This document shows positions 29,352 to 40,987 of a stretch of 64,000 nucleotides of DNA, one piece after another. The notes below the pieces were generated by a model. It saw only the letters and a program-made list of their open reading frames with translations, was not told the DNA's origin and ran no database searches. Source of the DNA: Haliclona indistincta (Eukaryota > Porifera > Demospongiae > Haplosclerida > Chalinidae); contig OZ024792.1 of the NCBI GenBank assembly GCA_964017065.1, positions 4,521,754 to 4,585,753 on the forward strand, given 5' to 3'. The translations under genes were made by a program, and so were the position numbers. Positions within the stretch are counted from its first letter, which is position 1, and the number at the start of each line of letters is the position of its first letter.

Positions 29352-30955
29352 TCATTGCTCTGATGGAATTGTTAAACACAAACAGGTCATGAGAGGCTGT
29401 GTACCTAATGATGATGTCATGGGAGGCTGTGTACCTGATGATGATGTCATGGGAGGCTGTGTACCTGATGATGATGTCATGAGAGCCTGTGTACCTGATG
29501 ATGATGTCATGAGAGGCCGTGTACCTGATGACGATGATGTTTCCTTATTGAGTGCCGTGGCGAAATGCCTGGAAATACGAACTGTCTCTTCCTAACACCA
29601 GAAAAAGTTATGAGTATAGACTATAGAGCGCTGTAGCTTACCATTGGAGCACCAACCAGACCTTGACAAAGAGTGCGCATATAAGCAATCCCAACATCAC
29701 TCTCTAGCACACTCTCCTTTTTGAACCATCGGTCCCCCAAAAAATTTCTAATAACACCTTGCGATTTCGAAAACTCTTTAGAGACCAGCTTTTCCATAAT
29801 GATCAACGAAGCGATCGCATAACAGGCAGCATAATGCATTCGATTGACATTTACTGATAAATCAGCTTCCCAGTTACTCTGATGAGTTGAGTTGCTAATC
29901 CGATATCCAGTGATAAGTTCAGTCAATCCTCTTAAACTTCTGCTACCAGTGACACCACAGCGGAAGGCGAGGTGTTGCAATTCAATCACACCCTTAGTCT
30001 CTAGTTTGTAATCTTCATTGAGACGAGTAGTGTCGTTAGCTATGCCGACTCCACATTTGAGCACTCTAACAAAAGAACAGTGAGAATAAAGTCATAAGCG
30101 GCTGCAGGCCCGGGCTGGCTTGGCCAGCTGAATGTTGATGCACGTGCGCAACGTATATACAGTGGAACCTCTCTAATCCAGACACCATTGGGACTTCAAA
30201 TTTTGTCCTGATCAACATCATTGACCACATTAGGTGTCCTTAAAAACGGGGTGACCGCAATTCAGAGGTTCTGATTAGTGGGGTCTCACTCTAACATTCA
30301 ATGCTAGTAGTAACGAGACTTTTCGAAGCTGTGAGATCAAGTAGATGAGCTCGTTCTTCGCTTTGCAGAATATCATTTTTAAATAATGAAACCACACCCC
30401 ATATGAATATCATTAACGCAAAAATTTTCTTGTCAATCGCGCCACCAGTAAATCACTATACAATGAGCCCGGCCAACTTCACATTCCTGCAGCTGCTGCC
30501 TATGAATAAAGTTAACTTAACCCTAACCTAACACTGACCTCTTGTCCTTCAGAAATGAACCTAATGAACCAGGGATGTGACCGAGTTTATTCAAACACAC
30601 CAAGGCACATTCCTTGTCAGGAAAAGCAAGTTGTAGGAGACCAACTACTTGATTGTTGTTGGCTGTCCAGCAATCCAGACCAACTACTGAGTATGGTCGA
30701 GATCTCCTCACAGCAAAGAACCGATCACACGTCTTTGTCGTCTCTATGACGTGGAATTTGTAACTACTTGCAAGGTTATGGACGTACACGTGGTTAGAAA
30801 CAGAGTTTGTTGAAAATGAGGTTGAAAACCAGTTTCTGCTGAATCGACCAACCTTTGTTGAGAACACTGAACAACAAAATGATCACATATTTTTTATTTG
30901 GCTTACCGGTCACAGAAAATGTCGACTGTAAGGACCTTGGGATACACACAGACAT
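29352..30955 (-). CDS. EXD2-like protein, copy B, catalytic residues lost
   Basis: Four exons in phase: 30907-30955 (MSVCIPRSLQSTFSVT, a possible mitochondrial leader), 30539-30866, 29642-30065 and 29352-29591. Paralogue of copy A with the same exon structure. Motif I reads VVGLDCWTANNN, so the glutamate of D-x-E is replaced; motif III reads YAACYA, so its aspartate is replaced. The frame is otherwise open. The last exon contains five copies of a ten-residue repeat (TSSSGTQPPM type). It is likely a catalytically dead paralogue or a gene in early decay. It diverges from the flavoprotein gene across 150 bp. Confidence 0.75.
29385..29540. repeat. 30 bp coding minisatellite in EXD2-like copy B
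   Basis: Five tandem 30 bp units (gaggctgtgtacctgatgat core) inside the last exon, in frame. Copy A has a single unit at the same place (SSSGTQPL). Confidence 0.85.
30160..30291. mobile_element. Short CAGTGGAACC-ended element
   Basis: Starts cagtggaacctctctaatcc and ends in a degenerate inverted copy (gggtctcact). Internal words tagacacc/ggtgtcct and a gattagtgg end recur in the related element at 57555-57722. Typical of small pogo/Tc1-like non-autonomous elements. It lies in the intron of EXD2-like copy B. Confidence 0.5.
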
Positions 30956-31105
30956 TTATCCTATCACGCGTTCAACTCGCAAGGGGCCCCGCCCTAATTG
31001 CGTGGGTGGCTCGATCCATTCCTGGTCGCATGATTTCCCGCCTCGACGTCTCGTCGGTCTGAGTCCTTGCAGCCCTGAAGTTGGACTAGCCCAAAAAAAG
31101 CAGGC
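30956..31105. promoter_or_regulatory. Divergent promoter, exonuclease copy B / flavoprotein
   Basis: 150 bp between the two start codons. GC-richer than its surroundings, no TATA box seen; likely bidirectional. Confidence 0.45.
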
Positions 31106-33211
31106 ATGGCGCTCATGCTGTTCGTTGGTATAGCCGTAGTGGCTGTAGCGCTGCTGTTTGCGCTTTGGCCGCGCAATCCGCGCATTGACATCACCTCATT
31201 CCCGCAGAAATACAAAGAGGAAAAGGTATTGTTCAGTAGAGGCTGTAAGTAGATCCTGGCTAAAGTACACTATGTAGCATAATTGTTTGCAGTACCGTAG
31301 TAACCTTTTTTAATCTCTAACCATCTCTACAGCAGTTTTATTACAGCGGTTTCACTACTTCTTGCAATCTAAAAGCGTCAACCTTAGAGCGTAAACCGTG
31401 TTCAATCTAAATCACGCAATGTAATAAACCTTCCAAATAAGGCACGGATGAGGCAAGCGTGGAGCACTAATGCGTTAGAATGTCTTTAAGTCCATGATCA
31501 TGCTCCATTGTGTGAATAAATACCAGTGACTTGACACATTAGTGCAAGAAGTAATAAAACCTCTGTAATACTTTTTCTCGCCTCTAATTCAGGGTGACAG
31601 GCCTCATTATGACGTCATTGTTGTGGGAGCAGGTCCTTCTGGTGCAACTTTAGCATACTACCTTTCCAAATTGGGTCGCAAGGTGCTTCTGTTGGAAAAG
31701 AAAGAGTTTCCTCGTGACAAAATTTGTGGAGACGCTTTGGTAAAAACTGCCATCGAGATCCTGAAAGATATGGGTGTGCTTGACAAGTTAATGAAGGAGA
31801 AACGAGCTCATGTGGTATGTAGAGCATCTTGCTTAGTCTTGCATCGAGTGTTACGGTGTCTTAGTCTGATGCAGGAGGCTTGGTTAGTCCCTCTGGCTTG
31901 AGTTACATTGGCAAGAGTCACCATGTATTCGGCGAAATACCTGGAGCTATTGGTTGCAAGAGAATCTACCTTGATGAGGCTATTGCTACAGCTGCAAAAG
32001 AGTAAGCTTACCAACCCATTGAATTAATCAAGTTGTTGTTACACAGAGCTGGAGCTGACTTGAAGGAGAATTCGTCAGTAGATGAAGCAAAGTTTGACAG
32101 TGATAAAGGTCTCTGGACTGTTACTCTGGACAACAGCGATGTCACCTATCAGGGCAGAGTATTGGTGTGTGCTGATGGAGCTACTTCACGACTAGCAGGC
32201 AAACTAGGAATGGTCACTCAAGCACCTCAGGGCTCCTGCTCCAGGTGCTACATTGAAGGAGGCTCCCACAAGTTCAAGGCTGATGGAGTGATCTTCTATC
32301 ACAGAGGGTTCCTACCAGGTGTGTCAGATAACAGCAGATGAAGGAGGGGTGGAGATAAATTTGATCTTGTCATTTTATCTTCATAGGATATGCATGCTTG
32401 TTCAAGCACCCAAATGATGACATCAACTACTGTTGCTACCTTATTCCCGGAAACCCTAAAGTTACCAACGATGACTTAACTTACTGGCATGAGCACATTA
32501 TGAAGAACGATGCTAGTGTTAGCCGTGCTTTGGGAAAGAATGTTAAATCGGAACGCATGAAAGCTGGTCAGTTAAAATACCTGGTTGTAGTTCATATTTT
32601 GGGTATTTTGTATAGGAAGTCTGCGTATTGGTGGAGAGGAGGTAACGTATGGCGACCATGTTATTGTAGTGGGTGATGCAGCTGGTGAGTTGTCTTATTA
32701 ACTCACTGCTCGTCAGTAATAATGTTGTTCTCTTAAGGATTCATTGATCCAATGACAGGAGAGGGTATCCATCACGCCATGGACTCCGGCAAACTTGCTG
32801 CCCACTTTCTTGACGAGGCCTTCAAGGTTGGTAACTTCAGCAAAGCAGTAATGGCAGAGTATCAGAACCGATGGATGAACAAGTTTGGCCTTGACTTCAA
32901 ATGGTGATAAGCAACACGTTTGGTTTCATTTTATCATAAACATCTTTTCTAGGTCAATGTGGCTGTGCTGGGCTGGATACAAATGGCCGATTCTTCTTGA
33001 TGCATTTGCGGCTGCCGTTATGCGTAAGGGGGATCAGTACCTTGCTCGTTGGGCTGATATCATGACTGGCCGTATTCCCAAGTGGCACCTTCTCCGCCCA
33101 GACTTTGTCATTGTGCTCACTTTTGAGTTGACAAAGCTGGCACTGCAGAGAATGCTCGGAACTGCGCCCAAGTCTGAAGTACCCGCTGGTATTGTCAAGA
33201 AGATGAACTAG
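31106..33211 (+). CDS. Geranylgeranyl-reductase-family FAD oxidoreductase, membrane anchored
   Basis: Eight exons in phase: 31106-31225, 31593-31814, 31865-32001, 32047-32318, 32387-32566, 32616-32684, 32738-32903, 32953-33211. The first exon encodes a hydrophobic N-terminal anchor (MLFVGIAVVAVALLFALW). Then comes the FAD-binding motif VIVVGAGPSGATLAYYL, LLLEKKEFPRDKICGD (the K-x-C-G-D signature of the family), and the second FAD motif VVGDAAGFIDPMTGEGIHHA. Enzymes of this family reduce prenyl double bonds in chlorophyll, tocopherol or archaeal lipid synthesis; the animal substrate is not known to me. A bound flavin and hydride transfer to an isoprenoid-like substrate at a membrane is the inference. 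Convergent with the glutaminase gene 120 bp downstream. Confidence 0.88.
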
Positions 33212-33331
33212 CTACAGTACATAATAGTCTGTTAGTTATAGCTTGTAGATTTTGAAGGTATTTTGGTATGAAATGTTGATCTACCATTCTTTGTTCATGT
33301 AACAATGTTTTATTATGCAAGACTAGTGTTG

Positions 33332-36300
33332 TCATTGTTTGTCACTGATAATACTCAATAACAACTTTCCAAACAAGCCTCCGATGGCTGGTCGTGCTTT
33401 GTACAACTTCATTTTTCCAGTCCAAGAATAATAGCTACAGCAAACGAACAACAAAGAGCATGATAAAAACAACTGCTAAAAACATACAGATCAGGGAAGG
33501 GGACTCTGTCGGTTGTTTCATCAGCAAACGTGTAGACAGCATCAGTGATTGCATTGAACTGGGAACAAAAGGAAATACACTAGCTATGTAAATTATTGCA
33601 GGGGCGTGTTTACAAGGGTGCTTTCAGTGCTTGAGCACCCCCCTAATAAACAGAAATTTCTTTTTTAACGAGGCATAAGATATTGTTACCCATGCTTAGC
33701 AAAAATAATTAATGTTTGCCATATTTAGTAAGGTGATTAGTAGCTTGCTAGACATAAGAATGCACGTTTTACTATACTAGCTCAGAGAACAGCTGCATTA
33801 TGCAAAGCTTTGCTTGAATTTCGATTGTACTGTAATAATAATAATAATTTCGGGCGTGGTCAATAAATAATAGGTGTGGTTAATATGAATATATAATTAA
33901 GCACCCTCCTACTCCAAATCCTGGATACGCCACTGGATTGTGTACCTGTTCTTCGTTGCCCATGGCTGCAATCCACATTAAATAATCAGCTTTTGTGTAG
34001 TCCAGTCTGTCATCCAGTGGTATCCCATACTAGAAATTTTATACAGTCACGCAAAATTTTATAGTCATGTGAAAATTTTGATAAAGAAGTTCATTATACT
34101 TGCCTTGTCCATCCACTTCAAGTAGAATGGGATATCTTTTTCTTTCACATATGGACGGAATAGTACCAGACCCAAGACATCCTAGAGAACCAATCATGCA
34201 CGGTGTTTTCTTAACAACACTTACGTGATAAAACAGGTTATACTTGAGTGACCAGCTAGTTACTGGAAGATCAAACTGTCTCTTATAGTGGTCTCCCTCC
34301 TACACAGGCGACAATGCAGTACATGTTGCAACCAACAATGTCTCACAAGAGCATTCTTTAGCCAATACTCTGTGAAGTCTCTTGTATACTTGTCGTAGTA
34401 ATCAGCATCTCCATTGAGACCATGCTGCCTCAGGAGATATGAGTACGCAGCCAACCCCACGATACCCTGACGAATGAGCAAGAGTATGTGACTGTTGAGA
34501 GAGAGATAGCCTTGTACCAGGCGCCAGTGAGGAGAAAAAAGCTTTTTCTCCCTTTTAGAAAAATTAGTTTCTTTCTCCCTTTTGCTCCACCCCTTCTAGC
34601 GCCTGGGTACGAGGGTGTTGTGAGAGTACCTTAGTAGCTAGGTTGACATTGTTAGCAGAAGGCTCCTCAAAATTTTCACTCTTCTGGAGTGGTGGTGATG
34701 GCAAGTTAATGATGATGAAATCAGCCCATTGCTTCAGCAGTCCCCTATTGTGGGAGAGAGAACTTGGTGGTACTGTATTGCCTCTGAACTAACCAGTAAG
34801 GCATCAGAAAGTCAATATTCCTGTCCGTAAGCTGAACTATAGCAGCTAACATTTGAAGCTGTGTGTGAGAGAGAGTTAGTGTACACAATGATGTGATATA
34901 GTGACCATATCTCCTGTCTCTTCCAGTGGCTGTTCATAGTTACACTCTCCATTGCACACTACAGCCGCATAACACTTGCAACACATTACCACGATAATGA
35001 AATACCTGGATACTCTCCAAGACCATGAGGTGCCTATTATAATTGAAGTTACTAGTTATTGGAACAATTGTACGTCCACTTACACATGCTGTGTTACAAA
35101 GACTATTATTCCCAGTGTCATTGTTAGCCAAATTAAGTATCGGTAACAACAGTAGCTTGAGTACCTGTACGGACACAAAAACTTTGAACACAAAAGGTGA
35201 AGTTCGAATCTAACTTGTGGATTGGTTGCCAAGAAAAGAGGAGATGCAGAGTATATAGCATCCACCTATAACAGTGACATAGTAATGCACCCTAGACAAG
35301 AGGTCGTCTATAGCTTGCCGTGTTAGTGTCATCTCCACCTTTTGAGATATCCTTTAAGAACATCCATGTCTGGTTGGCGGCACTGTTCCAGACTGTTACA
35401 GTGCTTCCTAGTACTTGCCTAATGCACAAAAGTTGACAATAGCACCATAAGCATAAACTAATGTTCATACCGATATGCTAGTGAACAGAGAGCAGCATAC
35501 TTGGGTCCGGCAAGACTAGTTAGGTTATCGTACATGTAACGATCAAACAAGTTACATTTCTGTTATTGAGAGATTTGAAGCATTGTAAGCAGTTTGACAA
35601 ACCCACATACTTCAATCATTTGTTCAGCTTCACTATGCTCTATTAGTTGTAGAATATCACCACCAAACTGATGCCTCCAAGATGGCTCAAGTTCGACGCC
35701 ATAGTAACGAACTGACAATACTTGATCGTACATTATTTGCACTGTTCTGGATGCAACGTCACCAATGTCACCCATGTCAAACACAACTCCCATAGCAGGC
35801 CAATTGTCAGAACATTTTCGAGGAGGACCCTGAGTAACATTATATTCAATGATGTTATAAATGAATTATGGCACCGTGTCATCCACTGGCAGTGGTTTGT
35901 TGTTAATGAAAGCTGTTCGCAAAACCTCAGCTGGTGACATAGATGTCTGCACTCCCTCAGTGAACATAGTACTGATATACCAGTAACCTGTTCAATGCAC
36001 TAAAGCTATCTAAGTTTATTATTAACCCGTACAAACCCCAGTTGATCATGTCTCCATTGCTCAAAACTTGAGGATCACGAGCTTCAAATCTCATAGTATC
36101 TCGTCCTGGCATCCCATTATGCCTCTCCCACTTCACATATTGATCAGTATTAGACACAACTCCCTAATAGTAATATACAAACATTGGTTAAACTAGCCCA
36201 GCCTGTGTTATCTAGAAACACAATGGTTGAAACAACAAGAACAATGCATTTGACCTGAGCAGTGCTGTCAAAATATATCTGCACATTGTGTGTTTTGTTG

Positions 36301-36969
36301 TCTGATGGTGTTGCGTATACAGAGAAAGTGACGTAGGTTGTTGGAAGAGAGGGCACTGGGTCATTGGGTGAGAGAATAGATGGAGTAGTGAACTAGAGAA
36401 TAGAATAGCCAAGTCCACTAGTGATCATGATATGCATGTCAGCTTACAGTGACCGACAGTGAAACAGAACTGACGTCATCCGCAAATAAATAAATCGTTT
36501 GGGTTGGGTGTACCTTGCAATTGTACACAATATTCAAATCTTGCAGTGTTAGTTAATACAAGTACAATTTTTACCTGTAAGTCTACTTGCTTGATGACAT
36601 TCGGAGCTAAATCCGATCCAGTTGACATAAACCTACACACAACATTCAAATCCTCATTTTTGAATCAGTTTACCATGAACCTGTATATTTTCTCGTTGAT
36701 TCGTATCATGCCAGACAGTCCAATATCACGGCCGCTCCAGTGTCGAGTCACATCGTCATACAGATTGTCAGTCATGGACCAGATGCTGCAACGACCAATC
36801 AATGCATCAATAGTGACAGAGGCGGGGCTCGTTAATACCTGAGATAAGGATCGACCACCACCAGTGGAACTGCAGGCGGTCTAAATGGACGGGGAAGCGG
36901 CTGGGAACGAACGCCTCCTACAAGAAAGTGCACGAACAACACTGCAGATAAACAAAGTCGCCACTCCAT
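33332..36969 (-). CDS. Secreted glutaminase-A-family protein, minus-strand paralogue
   Basis: Homologue of fungal glutaminase GtaA (DUF5127/DUF4965 architecture). Start at 36969: MEWRLCLSAVLFVHFLVGG is a signal peptide, then RPPAVPLVVVDPYLR in one exon (36839-36969). Recognisable further exons include FEARDPQVLSNGDMINWG (about 36030-36100), DMGDIGDVASRTVQIMYDQ and RYYGVELEPSWRHQFGGDI (35600-35780), YSYLLRQHGLNGDADYYD (34390-34450), YGIPLDDRLDYTKADYLMWI (about 33955-34040) and the end KARPAIGGLFGKLLLSII (33332 up). Many short introns. Shares its promoter with the paralogue at 37033. Predicted extracellular or lysosomal; hydrolytic activity is inferred from family only. Confidence 0.85.
33599..33935. 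mobile_element. MITE with CAGTGGCGTA-type ends
   Basis: 337 bp in an intron. Left end caggggcgtgttta, right end the complement of cagtggcgtatccagg, with inner words gagcacccccc and gcaccctcc also inverted. This end sequence is common in hAT-like elements. No coding content. Confidence 0.55.
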
Positions 36970-37032
36970 TTTCGTTACACGTGAAGATAGTCACGTGACC
37001 TTCGTGTATAAATTAGGAAGCAGACCTGCAAA
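36970..37032. promoter_or_regulatory. 63 bp bidirectional promoter with CLEAR-type E-box
   Basis: The whole gap between divergent start codons. It contains CACGTG at 36978-36983 and GTCACGTGAC at 36990-36999, the latter identical to the consensus recognised by TFEB/MITF-type bHLH-Zip factors at lysosomal genes. TATAAAT lies at about 37007-37013 on the plus side. Confidence 0.6.
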
Positions 37033-39243
37033 ATGAGCATCAAAATGACTCTTCTTCGTTATGTTGGTGTTGTCGCCATGTTCTTCTGTGTCGGTGCAAT
37101 CGAAAAGAGGCAGGGGCCTGGACGCGGGGTACTGATGCCTGACTTCTTTCCTCCGGCAGTCCCTCTCGTGGTGGTCGACCCGTATCTGAGGTTGGTCAAG
37201 CTCATGCTTGGGTGGAGCTAACATTGACATATTCTTGTACGTATCTGTAGTATCTGGTCTGCAGCTGACAACCTATATGATACAATCACGACACACTGGT
37301 CTGGTTCTCCTATGAAATTATCTGGAATGATCACCATTGACAACAAAACATACAGGTGAAGAAGATTGACGTTAATATTTATTTTACATTCTAGTGCTGT
37401 GTTTTTTTGCAGATACATGTCGAAAGATAATAATACCCTTCCAAACGATACAATGAAGCAAGTTAACCTCACAGTGAGTTCAAAATTTTGTGGGGATTAA
37501 TGTTAAATTTCCACACAATTAACAGATCTACCCGACTCAAACAGTGTATGTGTTTCAAGTAGATCAAGTACAGCTTACACTAACTGTGAGTATCATAGTC
37601 CTCTCTCCTTCCTTCTTTGCTACCAGTTCCCTCTCCTTTACCGTCCACTCAGTTGTCGATCTCTAGCCGAGAGGACGACAAACTGTGGTTTGTTGTCCTC
37701 TCATTCCCTCTCTTTCTCTGTAGTTCTCAACCCCAGCCCTCACCAATACCGGTAATGTACCCACTCTCCCGATGACCATCTTGACATACAATGTTGAATC
37801 TCTTGATGGAAGGACCCACAATGTGAAGCTATACTATGACAATACTGGCGAGGTATGTCTGTAGTCACGAGACCATTAAAGCCTAGGTCTATACTTCCTA
37901 GTTCCTATTGCAACAGCCTTGTACTCACCAGGCTGTTGATTATTGATTATTAATTTTACCCCAAAATTACTTTTGGTACAAAGTCGGCAGAAATCTCAGA
38001 ATGTGAACGTAGCCTACTGTTAAAAATTTTGTGTTGCTAATAGTTAGCTCCCGTGTAGTAAGTGCTTGTTGTACTGCAGAGTAGCTGTCAACAACAGATT
38101 TATACAACCCATTGACAGTCTAGTGACACTACTGTGTTTGCATATCACAGGGCACTGTCGACTCTGAAGAAGAAACTATGAATTTCACCAAGTTGAAAGG
38201 TGACGGTGAGATTCTGAGAGTAGAATTTTCTGCAGGGGTAAGCTTGAGTCACTGAGTACAATAGAGGTATGAAACTTGTGTTAATTTTCAGCAACCACTC
38301 AGTGAGAGTACAGATCTCATCAATTGGGGTGAGTTGAGTCTGTTTTGTTGATCATTGCATAATCCATACACAGGTTATTGGTATGTGTACACACCCACTA
38401 TCAGCGGAGTTCGAACCACGGTAGGATCAGGTTCTGTTATAAGACAAGCATTTATTGATGGAAAAGAGTTGCCGAGTCAAGACACAGTGAGAAGAACTAG
38501 CAGAGTTGTTATATGTTGCTTAGTTTTCTGGTCTAGGTGAAACTGGACCTGTTATAGCTGTAGCTTGGGATCTTGGTGCGGTAACTTCAGCTGAAGTATA
38601 TCTTGAGATTCTCTACGATCAGATTGATAGCATCAAATATTTTGGTACCTCCATGAGCCCACTCTGGAGACACGAGTTCAACAATGATATCACACAACTG
38701 ACGACACCTGGCATTTACAACGATGTTAAAAAAGTTGTGTTCTGTTTCGTGCACCTATCACGCTCTCAGATTGTCGCTTTGTAGGACTGTAATGCTCTAG
38801 ATATTGAGCTCATCAATGACCTATATGCTAAGGGTGGATCAGAGTATGCTACTGTCACCTCACTAGTATGGAGGTACTGGTAGATAGACGTACAGGAACT
38901 GTGTTTGTACTGTGCTATAGGCAAGCAGTAGGTGCTACTCAGTCCGTGTGGAATGATGTAATCAAAGAGCATTGGATGTTTATGAAGGAAATTTCCAGCG
39001 ATGGTGACGTCAGCACTGTGAGTGCACAGACAGAGATAACACAATAGTTCATTTCTCGCATTGCTTTTAGGTTGATGTGGTCTATCCAGCATCACCAATG
39101 TTTCTATACAAGAGTCCTGATGTATGCACTCAATCACCCACTCACTTCACTCACTTCACTCACTCACTCACTCAATCGCTCACTCACTCACTTCACTCGC
39201 TCACTTCACTCACTCACTCACTCACCAATCTTAGGACACTGAT

Positions 39244-39307
<64 letters not shown>

Positions 39308-40881
39308 GTCACTCAGGAGAATGCTGATACCCATTCTAGAGTACGCCAGCAACAAGGCTGCCACATATGGTGAATCTATAAAGTACGATCTTCCCTATGT
39401 GAGTTACTGATAGACAGACAAAAAAATTAATGAATTTTGTGCTAAAATTTTACCAGGCACCGCATCATCTTGGAACCTGGCCTAGTGAGTATTGCAGGCA
39501 CTTTGTGACACTCGTTTCATTATTCTGTTTGCAGTATGCAACCTCCTACAATCACAGCAAGAACAGATGCCGGTAGAGGAGTCAGGGAACATGGTGAGAG
39601 TGCTCTGAGCTGCTCCACTGCACATGTCTCTCTCTCCTCACAGATTTGTATGATAGCTGGAATTGTGAAACAAACTAATTATGACATCACATTCATTCAA
39701 CCATATTGGTTAGTGCTAGTATGGTGGTCACTCGAAATTGTAACTTGCATAGGAAACTCATTAAAAAATGGGCTGACTACCTTGTTAAGAGTCTTCCTGA
39801 TCCTGGTAATCAGCTGTGCACTGATGACTTTGAGGGACCTTCTCCTCATAATGTCAACCTAGCGCTGAAGGTAGCACTGCTCTCTCTAGCTCTCTCTCTC
39901 TCTCCACAATAATTCTACTCTTCTTTCAGGGTATTGTAGCTTTAGGAGCGTATTCTTACCTTCTCAAGTTAAACAATCAGTCACAGGAAGCTGAATATTA
40001 TGACCAACACATTAAAGGCTATGTCCAATACTGGATGACTAATGCTAGCGTAAGCTACATGCAACAGCTCAATCAATCACTCACTCCCTCACCTACCCAC
40101 TCGCTTGCTCACTCACTCACTCACTCACTCACTCACTCACTCACTCACTCACTCACTCACTCACTCACTCACTCATTAGGATGGAGACCACTATAGACTG
40201 CAGTACAACTTGCCCAACACATGGTCTCTAAAATACAATCTATTGTTTCAGGTGAGAAATGGTTTAGCCGCTTAGGCAAACAATGTATGCAAAAATGAGT
40301 ACACTAAAAAGCACAAAAGTTAAAATTTTGGTTGTCTAGATAAAATTTAAACCCAAAATGTCCTATAATTTTTTTCAGGCAGTGCTGGGTCTGGATGTGT
40401 TCCCAGAGACTGTGATAATGAAAGAAGAAGCTTTCTATCAGTCAAAGATGGAAAAGGCAAGTCCTATATAAGGATGGTGGATTAGTGCTGGCTACCTATT
40501 GATGTGGTTTACAGTATGGAGTTCCACTTGATAACAGAAACACTTACACTAAATGTGACTGGATGATGTGGATTGCAGCTATGGGCAGCGATGACCAGGT
40601 ACTGTGCAACCAACTGAGTAGGGCATAGAAAATTCGTTCCTCATATCTGTATGTGTTCCTTCTCTGTCTATCATTAGTTTCAAGCTCTAACCAAGGCACT
40701 CTTTCAGTTTGCTCTCGACACGCCTGATAGAATACCATTCACTGATTGGTCAGTTAAGGTCATGTGATTATTATTCATACCCAACTATCCAATCAGGTAT
40801 TATACTGATACTGCGGAGCAGAGAGGTTTTAAAGCACGACCAGTAGTTGGAGGATTCTACGCCAAGATGATCATGAATTAA
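37033..40881 (+). CDS. Secreted glutaminase-A-family protein, plus-strand paralogue
   Basis: Starts MSIKMTLLRYVGVVAMFFC (signal peptide), then PPAVPLVVVDPYLR (exon 1, 37033-37190) and SIWSAADNLYDTITTHW. Further exons give TLPMTILTYNVESLDGRTHN, VIAVAWDLGAVTSAEVYLEI, YFGTSMSPLWRHEFNNDI, VVYPASPMFLYKSPD, PHHLGTWP, VNLALKGIVALGAYSYLL, YGVPLDNRNTYTKCDWMMWI and end RPVVGGFYAKMIMN. This matches its minus-strand twin exon by exon and the DUF5127/DUF4965 family. Introns contain CACT and CT repeats. Probably secreted or lysosomal and releasing amino acids from glutamine-containing substrates; that role is from the family, not shown here. Ends 107 bp before the convergent lipase gene. Confidence 0.85.
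39120..39306. repeat. CACT and CT simple repeats in glutaminase intron
   Basis: Imperfect (CACT)n at about 39125-39225 followed by (CT)n at 39248-39302, all within one intron. Confidence 0.8.
40076..40180. repeat. CACT tetranucleotide repeat
   Basis: About 100 bp of cactcact in a glutaminase intron, running into the acceptor near 40180. Confidence 0.85.
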
Positions 40882-40987
40882 AATTGATACGTGATGAGAT
40901 TTTTTACTTCTTTTTAAGACATGTTCAAACGGTATATTCTAATAGATTTTTATTCATTCCTGTGCTTGTACAAAATAATAAAATATT

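Noticed and set aside
29385..29540. Possible CRISPR-like array of 30 bp repeats
   Set aside because: No spacers; units are directly tandem, in frame and inside an exon of a eukaryotic gene.
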